DNA of 64,000 nt from Zygnema cylindricum (taxonomy: Eukaryota > Streptophyta > Zygnematophyceae > Zygnematales > Zygnemataceae), in NCBI GenBank assembly GCA_037447655.1, contig JBBHKE010001855.1, positions 110,001 to 174,000 of the forward strand, in the 5' to 3' direction. The notes beneath the pieces were generated by a model that made no database searches, had not been told where the DNA came from, and saw only the letters and a program-made list of their open reading frames with translations. This document shows positions 57,600-64,000 of this stretch, one piece after another (positions within the stretch are counted from its first letter, which is position 1; the number at the start of each line of letters is the position of its first letter). The position numbers and the translations under genes are program-made.

Positions 57600-58410
57600 C
57601 TCCTTCAATCTCAACTCCGTCAACTTAGTGCACTCCGCCATGTAGTGTACCGCCTTCTTACAAAAATGGCAAAGCCCCTTCGGAGCCCTTGGTGCACATC
57701 TGTCATGGTTTCCTCTTCCTCCTCCACCAAAGTTCTCATAAGATTTCTTGGAATCCTTATCCCCCTAGTCAGTACCAGTATCCAATACTTGGACACTCTT
57801 TCCTCCCATACGAATCTCAATTGTGCTTTCCCGAACCAAAATCATCCCCACAACAGAATTCCAGATCGAAAGATGATCTGACAAATCTTGGACCCTGTTA
57901 ACAATGTGCTCATAATCATCTGAGAGTTTCATTAGCAAAGTGTTCACCTTCTCTTTCTCGGTTTCCCTTTTTCCTTCATTTTCTAACTCCATTAATAACC
58001 CAGCCAAATCATTACAGAAATCTAACATCTTTCCCCCTTTGTAGACATATGTCTGTACCTTCTGATATGCCAGCTTCGGCTGCTGAATCGTACTGCTATT
58101 GTAAATGTCAACAAGAGCTTCCCACAACTTGTTTTCCCTCTCCACATGAAGATGAGGTGTAGCCACTCCTTAAGTGAGACGCCCAAGAAAAAAATGAGTT
58201 GCCACGGTATTGTTGAAATCCCAGATTTTAGTATCATTCGCCTTTGTTTTCTGAACACGTGCTATTGGATCCGTTCCAATAGCCATCGATGTGATTATCT
58301 CCTTCCCTTTGTCCGACATGGTGCTTTCTATAACATCCTCCACCCCCTCGGCTCCAGCAGATCCTCCAGTGAACCGAGATCCTCCAAACCCTGGTGGAAC
58401 TCCCAATTAA
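57600..58410 (-). pseudogene. Ty1/copia gag, degenerate
   Basis: Minus strand, just 5' of the pol fragment. Frames in order: a Gly-rich start (58406 down), then HVERENKLWEALVDIYNSST and MLDFCNDLAGLLMELENEG ... LMKLSDDYEHIVN (58166 down), a UBN2-type Gag pattern. A nucleocapsid knuckle CHFCKKAVHYMAEC lies near 57690-57640. At least two stops or frame changes separate the parts. Confidence 0.85.
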
Positions 58411-58545
58411 GCGGATGGCCAACGCACACGACCACTCACAATGCCCCATAGCCATTTTCCAAACAATGCACCCCTCATCATGGTTTCCCAATAAATGAAC
58501 CATGTTCCATTAAAAATGGGCACTGTAGAGGGTGGACCCATAACC

Positions 58546-59345
58546 TGTAATTCTGTGACCTCCATTGGTACACAGAATGTCCAACTTATATGAATCTTTT
58601 AAGATAATATATGCACTTTTGACTTTGACAATGAATAAGTCCCACCCTTGGATGCAAAAACTCTAACTGACTACACGCGTGTGTAGCCAGGTATCCCTTG
58701 AGTCCGCTGCAAAACGAATCACTGAATTTGCTCACCTGAGCATTAAGTTATGGTTGTTCAAAGAAAACATATTTGTACAGATTGCCTCAATGAGAGAGAG
58801 GACTTTTCATTTTTTTTCTAAGTCCTGAAAAACTCCTAACATCTATTCTAAATCAATCAAAATAAATTACCCTAACTATCATACAGATAAATTACACAAG
58901 CCGCCGTATTTTATGTACGAATATATTCGGCACCACTTCCGGTCTGCCACGTGGCAAATAGGTCAACGTCATTCTGTCCCTTTTCTCTTCCGGCATTCAA
59001 TAGTCACCTTGTCATTTCCTCCCATTTCGCTGAACTGCTCCCATATAGTAGTTTTGGCATACCAGCACTCATGCGTGCCGTTCGTTCTTTTTACGACGAT
59101 CGATTTCAGCCGTTAGATCTGACGACGCGCCGAATAAATGTTGACCGTTGAATTTTACCGGTCAAAGTTCCGTGTTAACCGTTGAATTTTGACGGTCAAC
59201 ATTCGGTGTTTACCGCTTGAAATCCGTTCTCGCTTTGCGAACCGTCGATCGCGACATTTAATTTCGTCCGTCGAAATTAAATATTTGTTTCATTAATTTC
59301 GTGCGGTACTGTATTTCGTGCGGTACCATACGTTCCATGTTGCGT
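58546..59345 (-). repeat. Probable 5' LTR of the decayed copia element
   Basis: On the minus strand it ends TCACAGAATTACA (58546), then GGTTATGGGTCC leads into gag. Matches the LTR blocks at 47860-48938 and 54700-55240. The outer boundary near 59345 is approximate. Confidence 0.55.
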
Positions 59346-59429
59346 TTCATTTCGTAGGATGTTAAATGGAATGTGCCGTAGATATGACTTTAAATAAATA
59401 TCAGATAGAATGAATGTAATGATTCATCA

Positions 59430-59515
59430 ATACCTGACGGATAAGGCGGGCGCCAAGATCGTACGGTTGTTGTCCGGAGGTTACGGGATCAATTCCTGAC
59501 TGTGGCATCATTACT
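59430..59515 (+). other. Possible tRNA-derived (SINE-like) fragment
   Basis: GGGATCAATTCCTG resembles a Pol III B box (GWTCRANNC), and GATAAGGCGGGCGCC about 45 bp upstream is an A-box-like match. The full cloverleaf does not close convincingly, so a true tRNA is not called. Confidence 0.2.
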
Positions 59516-59734
59516 TTTGCAAGGGCCTTATCTTCTGCCTATCTCCTCATCTGTCTAAGGCAAACATGGCTGCCTGCCAATTCTCAATGTCTACGACAAG
59601 TATGAGAACTTCACGACCCAAAAAAACAAAAGATAGAACATAAAATATCTATTTTTTCAACAAATGACACTCCCTATACTCCTCCTATCCCACATTCCGG
59701 CTGCGAAAGTGAGAACAAAAGACCGGTTCAGGAT

Positions 59735-60780
59735 TTGCAGATTCCGGATTCATTCCCATATTCTCCGAAAGCCGCTCTCCCATCCTCTAAGCTTGCCGTC
59801 ATGCTGGTTCGCCACCTCATGCCATACGCTCTTATCCATGTAAAGACCCTAGCATCCTCCCAGAACATGCCCGAAGATATCCTCATACACGCATTGGGAG
59901 AAGAGATTCGATCCGGAAAGGCCAAATTCAACAAGACCACTTCGCCAACCGCAATCTTTTTGTCCACCGATCCAAAAACCCCTATAGTGGATAGGGACTA
60001 CAAATCCATATCAGTGGCTCTCATCCTAAACAGGACCGGGAACTTCAAGCTCAACGGGTACGGGGGATACCAGGAAGCTATGGTCGATAGCGGAGCACTC
60101 CCGAACCTCATCACCACCTACGCTTTGCAGAAAATGCCCCAAAGAACTCAGGCCCGCAATCTGCCCAAGCAACATCTGCTTCAGCACCGTAAGCAGTGGC
60201 AGTCAGCCGTTCCATGGAATTATCAAGGCTATGGAAATCGAGTTTTCTAATGAAGCAGGCCAGCAAGTGAAAATTGAGCTTCCCTTCCTACTGGTGGAAG
60301 GGACTCAATTCGAAATCTTATTGGGAATGGCCACAGGGACAAAGTTAAATGTGAGTTTGAGCTTTTGGAAGGAGCAATGTGCAGCTCGAGACCCAAGAAA
60401 TCCCAAAGGAACCAAAGTGGTGGTTCCTTTGGATTTTTGGAATTGGGGAAAGACCAATGTCCTGGTAGCTGGATGCTACCCGGTGTATGCTACATCATCT
60501 CCGACGGAACTGTTTGGCAATTCCCAAGATACCGCCGAAGAAATCTAGCAATTCCCCATTTCCAAACGGTGGGCAAAGGAATACAAGAATAGATTACTTC
60601 AGGTGGCAAAACTCCGGCGGGGAGTGGATAAGACTTTCTCGACCTTGACATTGACGGAAGGTGGTCCTACAAAAATGTCAGATGCTTCCAAACCCAAGAC
60701 GAGTAACGAGGAATTCAATCGACAAGTGGTGTCCTCGGCAATCCCCGATTCCGGACTGCGTATTTTTGTTATGAATAAGG
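59735..60780 (+). pseudogene. Retropepsin-bearing reading frame of an LTR-type element (5' part, interrupted)
   Basis: Frame 59735-60250 contains EAMVDSGALPNLIT, the D-S-G-A motif of a retroviral-type aspartic protease, after a 120-residue unrecognised N-terminal part. A phase change near 60200-60240 leads to 60231-60548, which reads FLLVEGTQFEILLGM, the typical second strand of a retropepsin (hydrophobic-hydrophobic-G). A third block (60603-60785) ends GLRIF where the 3.1 kb LTR element has inserted. Host sequence resumes at 63877 in the same general frame. Probably part of a Ty3/gypsy-like polyprotein, though no RT is visible in the window; a domesticated protease is a weaker alternative. 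Confidence 0.6.
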
Positions 60781-61419
60781 ATTGATCTGACACACACAAA
60801 TACACTCACGGATTACAGCGTAAGCAAATAAAAATATACAATTCACAATTTTATAGATCACTCTGAAATCCAGCAAAACATAAATATATTTCACTGAAGC
60901 TTTTCTCACTTACAAAATACTTCCTCACTCACTCATTCAGATTGCAAACTCTGATCACTGCCACTGATAATGTAAGACTGCCTCAAGTCGTTCCTAAAAT
61001 ACCTTCCAAGGCTCGACAACTTACTGCCACAAAAGCCCAGATTGTAACCCACTAAGAATCTATCTAATACACGTCGCAGTCCACATGTGAACGTGCGCCG
61101 TACAAAACACATTGGAGCGCAGAACATTTCACGCCACGCCTAATAAAGACACGAAGAACTGGAACTTCACGGTGTACAGTGAACAAGCACTAAACACAAA
61201 GTAGCCGCACTAAAACATTACACTACCGTACAGGACCAAACGACACCAACGAAACTATAGTGTCGCAAATAGAACTGAAACGTAATCAATCAAACGTAAC
61301 AAAAATTCAACCAAACTTAAACTGAAACACCAAAACCAGGCGAACCGTAACTAAAATACAATGCGAACAAAAATAAAATTATATCGACCAAACCCGCCGA
61401 TTCTCCCAATATTCCAACA
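60767..61419 (-). repeat. 3' LTR of the gag-only element
   Basis: 653 bp; begins TGTTGGAATATTGGGAGAAT and ends TTCATAACA on the minus strand. Only scattered differences from the other LTR (for example GATTGATC/GATCGATC near 60783/63235). Confidence 0.95.
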
Positions 61420-61432
61420 ATCCCCCTCTTAT
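61420..61432 (-). other. Polypurine tract
   Basis: AAGAGGGGGA on the minus strand immediately before the 3' LTR start, the expected site for plus-strand DNA priming. Confidence 0.75.
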
Positions 61433-61739
61433 TGGGAGAAGCGAGATTGTGCACAACCGATGAAGATCGCCCCCTCTCAAACGTAACGTCGCACAAAATA
61501 CTTTTGTTCGTCAAAGGTAAACCGCTTCCTTTTTCTCGTACAGACAAATCGTACCGCACTGAATTGTCAAATTTTTCACTTCACCTTCGTCCTCTTCTCT
61601 CCTTTTCACAGACGCCCTTCTCTATCAATCGTAAAATTCTTCCTCGGTTTTTGTTTTTTTGGGAAATTATATCGTTCCAACTTTAACCAGCAAGCCCCCC
61701 CCCCCAAACTATCGCTTGCCTAGACAGATGTTAGATTTA

Positions 61740-63170
61740 GAAAATCTGAACATTTTCTTCTTCCTCTTCTGACCTGCAAAATAAACATGTCTTCCTCCAC
61801 GACCTGTACCGCTGCCAAGTCCACGACCACGGTCGCCACGTCCTCCTTGTTGTGAATAGTCTCCGCCTCGGTCGAAACATTGAGCGCTGACGTGTCCCCA
61901 CCGATTACAGATAAAGCACTGTCTTTGTCGGTCTGGACATTCTGCTGCGAAATGTCCGGATCAGTGACATTTAAAACATACCACATCCTGATCAATTTGT
62001 TCGTCGTAATCATCGGAATTATGGCCGTCGTAATCTCTAGGATATTGTGCTCCTCCTCTGCTCCCTCTTCAACTGCCACCTCTACCTCTTGGTGGTCTAC
62101 CGCCTCCTCTACCATTAACTGCATTCAAAGTTGGATTCTCATTTGTGGCACTATTGAGAGTGGAAGGTATACCACCTCTGTCGGACAGATTTTCTCCTTT
62201 ACTCGTTCCTTCCCACGTTTTGTTCACTCTCTTTAAATAACTGACAGCAAATTCGTATGTTGCTCTCCTCTTTGACTGAATAATTTCTTTTGGTGTAAGG
62301 AGGTAATCTGGAAGCCTTTTCAAGAATATCTGTAGTTTATGATCCTCCGCGAGCATTCGACCAAGACTAGTTAATTGCTCTACCATAATATTGAATCGTT
62401 TAACGGCATCATCAATTGACTCCTTCTCTCTAAATTTAAATTGTATGAACTCTTCGAAAACAAATTGCCCCTTATCTTCTACCCCTTTCTCAAACTGATT
62501 TTCGATTCCCAACCAACATTCATGAGCACTTCCATAAGCAAGGAAGTGATCCAAAACTGATGCATGGCAACTTTGCATCAATCCATTCGTTGCGTAGATG
62601 TCTTTTGTCTTCCATAACTGTTTTCCTTCAAAATCTTTCGGTTCTCTCTCATCTCCATTAACTATTGGCCACAAATTCTTTAACATTAACTCTCCTTTGA
62701 TATACTTCTTCCACACTTGCGTAATTTGATCCATTGAATAGAACAATTTTACCGGCCATGCGAAACTTCGCCTCCTCACTCCCGACATCCACTTTTTCTT
62801 CCTTCTCACTTTTCGCCTTCCCCTTAAGCAATTTCTCTTTTCTCCTCTTTTCAGCTTCTCCTCCTGAATCACTACCACCATCATCTAGTTCCTGATTATC
62901 AAGAACTTGCATCTTGCTCTTTTGTCGAGCAGCTGAGAGCCTCTCATCAAAGGTACGAACAAGGCCGTCAAAAAGAACTCTGAGTTGCTCCTCAGACAAG
63001 GACACTATCACATCTTTATTTTCCTCGAACTGCACTCCACTAAACCCTCTCTCACTCGGCTCAGGTGTGTCAGTTTGCTCCGGACTGGGAGCAAATGACG
63101 GTGCAGGAGAAAACACAGGTGCAGACTTCTTTTTCTTTCCGCCCATAACTGCGACCCTGGTCACAATCAA
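61740..63170 (-). pseudogene. Ty1/copia-type Gag of the gag-only element, frame-broken
   Basis: The minus-strand frame starts near 63170 or at MGGKKKKSAP (63146). It has a Pro-rich, acidic N-terminus, a heptad-like segment (SLSEEQLRVLFDGLVRTFDE), then KIVLFNGSNYA. The reading shifts phase near 62720 to WKKYIKGELMLKNL, LMQSCHASVLDHF, WLGIENQFEKG, SIDDAVKRFNIMVEQL and LKRLPDYLLTPKEI (UBN2 Gag). A third phase carries two CX2CX4HX4C knuckles (CFKCH-stop-SGHFAAEC and CFICNRWGHVSAQC, about 61980-61880) and an RGRG tail. At least two phase changes plus a TGA inside the first knuckle make this copy non-functional as read. Confidence 0.8.
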
Positions 63171-63201
63171 GAGATACTAGGCTTCTGACTCAATAGTACA
63201 A

Positions 63202-63216
63202 CCTGCTCCGATACCA
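63202..63216 (-). other. Primer binding site (tRNA-iMet type)
   Basis: TGGTATCGGAGCAGG on the minus strand, 2 nt after the 5' LTR. It resembles the TGGTATCAGAGC site complementary to initiator tRNA-Met used by plant copia elements, with one substitution. Confidence 0.85.
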
Positions 63217-63218
63217 CT

Positions 63219-63871
63219 TGTTATGAATAAGGATCGATCTGACACACACAAATACACTCACGGATTAAAGCGGAAGCAAATAAAAATATACAATTCACAA
63301 TTTTATAGATCACTCTAAAATCCAGCAAAACATAAATATATTTCACTTAAGCTTTTCTCACTTACAAAATATTTCCTCACTCACTCACTCAGATTGCAAA
63401 CTCTGATCACTGCCATTGATAATGTAAGACTGCCTCAATTCGTTCCTAAAATACATTCCAAGGCTCGACAACTTACTGCCACAAAAGCCCATATTCTAAC
63501 CCACTAAGAATCTGTCTAATACACGTCGCAGTCCACATGTGAACGTGCGCCGTACAAAACACATTGGCGCGCGGAAAATTTCACGCCACCCCTAATAAAG
63601 ACACGAAGAACTGGAACTTCACGGTGTACAATGAACAAGCACTAAACACAAAGTAGTTGCACTAAAACATTATACTACCGTACAGGACCAAACGACACCA
63701 ACGAAACTATAGTGCCGCAAATAGAACTGAAACGTAATCAATCAAACATAACAAAAATTCAACCAAACTTAAACTGAAATACCAAAACCAGGCGAAACGT
63801 AACTATAATACAATGCCAACAAAAATAAAATTATATAGACCAAACCCGCCGATTCTCCCAATATTCCAACA
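63219..63871 (-). repeat. 5' LTR of the gag-only element
   Basis: 653 bp, same length as the 3' LTR; TG...CA termini. Followed on the minus strand by the primer binding site. Confidence 0.95.
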
Positions 63872-63876
63872 ATTTT

Positions 63877-64000
63877 ATCTCTATTTTTGGGAATTATTTC
63901 TGATTTGGAGGCAGTGTTAAGAGCAAGATTTATGGTAGAAGCGTACACCGCCGTGGAAATATCACCCGAGGCACAGGCTGTAAGCGAGCACCGGCTCCAC
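63877..64000 (+). pseudogene. Continuation of the interrupted retropepsin-bearing frame
   Basis: Right of the 5 bp duplication an open + strand frame reads GIISDLEAVLRARFMVEAY and continues to the window end. It was continuous with 60780 before insertion. No domain recognised. Confidence 0.5.

Larger units (their letters stand above)
60767..63871 (-). mobile_element. Complete gag-only LTR retrotransposon (TR-GAG-like), 3105 bp
   Basis: Two 653 bp LTRs (60767-61419 and 63219-63871), both TGTTGG...ATAACA on the minus strand, flanked by an exact 5 bp duplication atttt (60762-60766 and 63872-63876). The internal 1.8 kb has a primer binding site, a gag and a polypurine tract but no protease, integrase or reverse transcriptase. 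It would need enzymes from an autonomous copia relative. Confidence 0.93.

Noticed and set aside
59430-59515. tRNA gene
   Set aside because: Box B-like motif present, but the acceptor and anticodon stems do not form a clear cloverleaf; kept only as a weak SINE-like note.

Overview
The window looks like nuclear DNA of a green plant or streptophyte alga. The three recognisable host genes have plant-type features: spliced exons with GT..AG junctions, an organelle-type RlmH homologue with a leader, and a PDI with an ERp29-like C-terminal domain. Gene density is very low, most of the sequence is AT-rich transposon debris, and there are three runs of N (31903-32335, 46082-46091, 56250-56322). A large-genome charophyte would fit, but the species cannot be fixed from the sequence.

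Layout. 1-3 kb: the last five coding exons of a protein disulfide isomerase-like gene (+). 4.4-5.1 kb: an intact RlmH-type 23S rRNA methyltransferase (-). 5.9-8.5 kb: a three-exon class B DnaJ co-chaperone (+) with a TATA box. From 9.36 kb onward transposons dominate: a 2.7 kb hAT-like element, then a dense cluster of TA-flanked mariner-like MITEs (15.9-21.9 kb), PIF/Harbinger-like elements with TTA/TAA duplications, foldback elements, and a 1.9 kb block of AT-rich tandem repeats containing an inverted segment (27.8-29.8 kb). A near-perfect inverted repeat with arms of about 1.75 kb and a 130 bp spacer lies at 32.7-36.4 kb. 43-54 kb holds more nested hAT and mariner-like MITEs. 54.7-64 kb is retrotransposon territory: a decayed Ty1/copia element (-), a retropepsin-bearing reading frame (+), and inside that frame a complete 3.1 kb gag-only LTR element with identical-length 653 bp LTRs and a 5 bp target-site duplication.

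The most novel item is a three-copy gene family (14.2-14.9 kb -, 36.4-37.0 kb +, 38.9-39.5 kb -) that I cannot match to any known family. It encodes about 200 residues: an N-terminal hydrophobic segment, then a roughly 150-residue domain with the shared core LKEFIHLMAC..PHDF.GIVAEQTG and a C-terminal INVVSVENGV-like end. The copies share a 5' intron/exon boundary and leader sequence. The giant inverted repeat carries that leader in both arms, so it may be the shared head-to-head promoter region of two family members, one of them lost or hidden in the N gap.

The host genes PDI, RlmH and DnaJ are unrelated neighbours (ER folding, organelle ribosome modification, chaperone system), not an operon. 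The rest is best read as layered transposition, where nesting gives relative ages.
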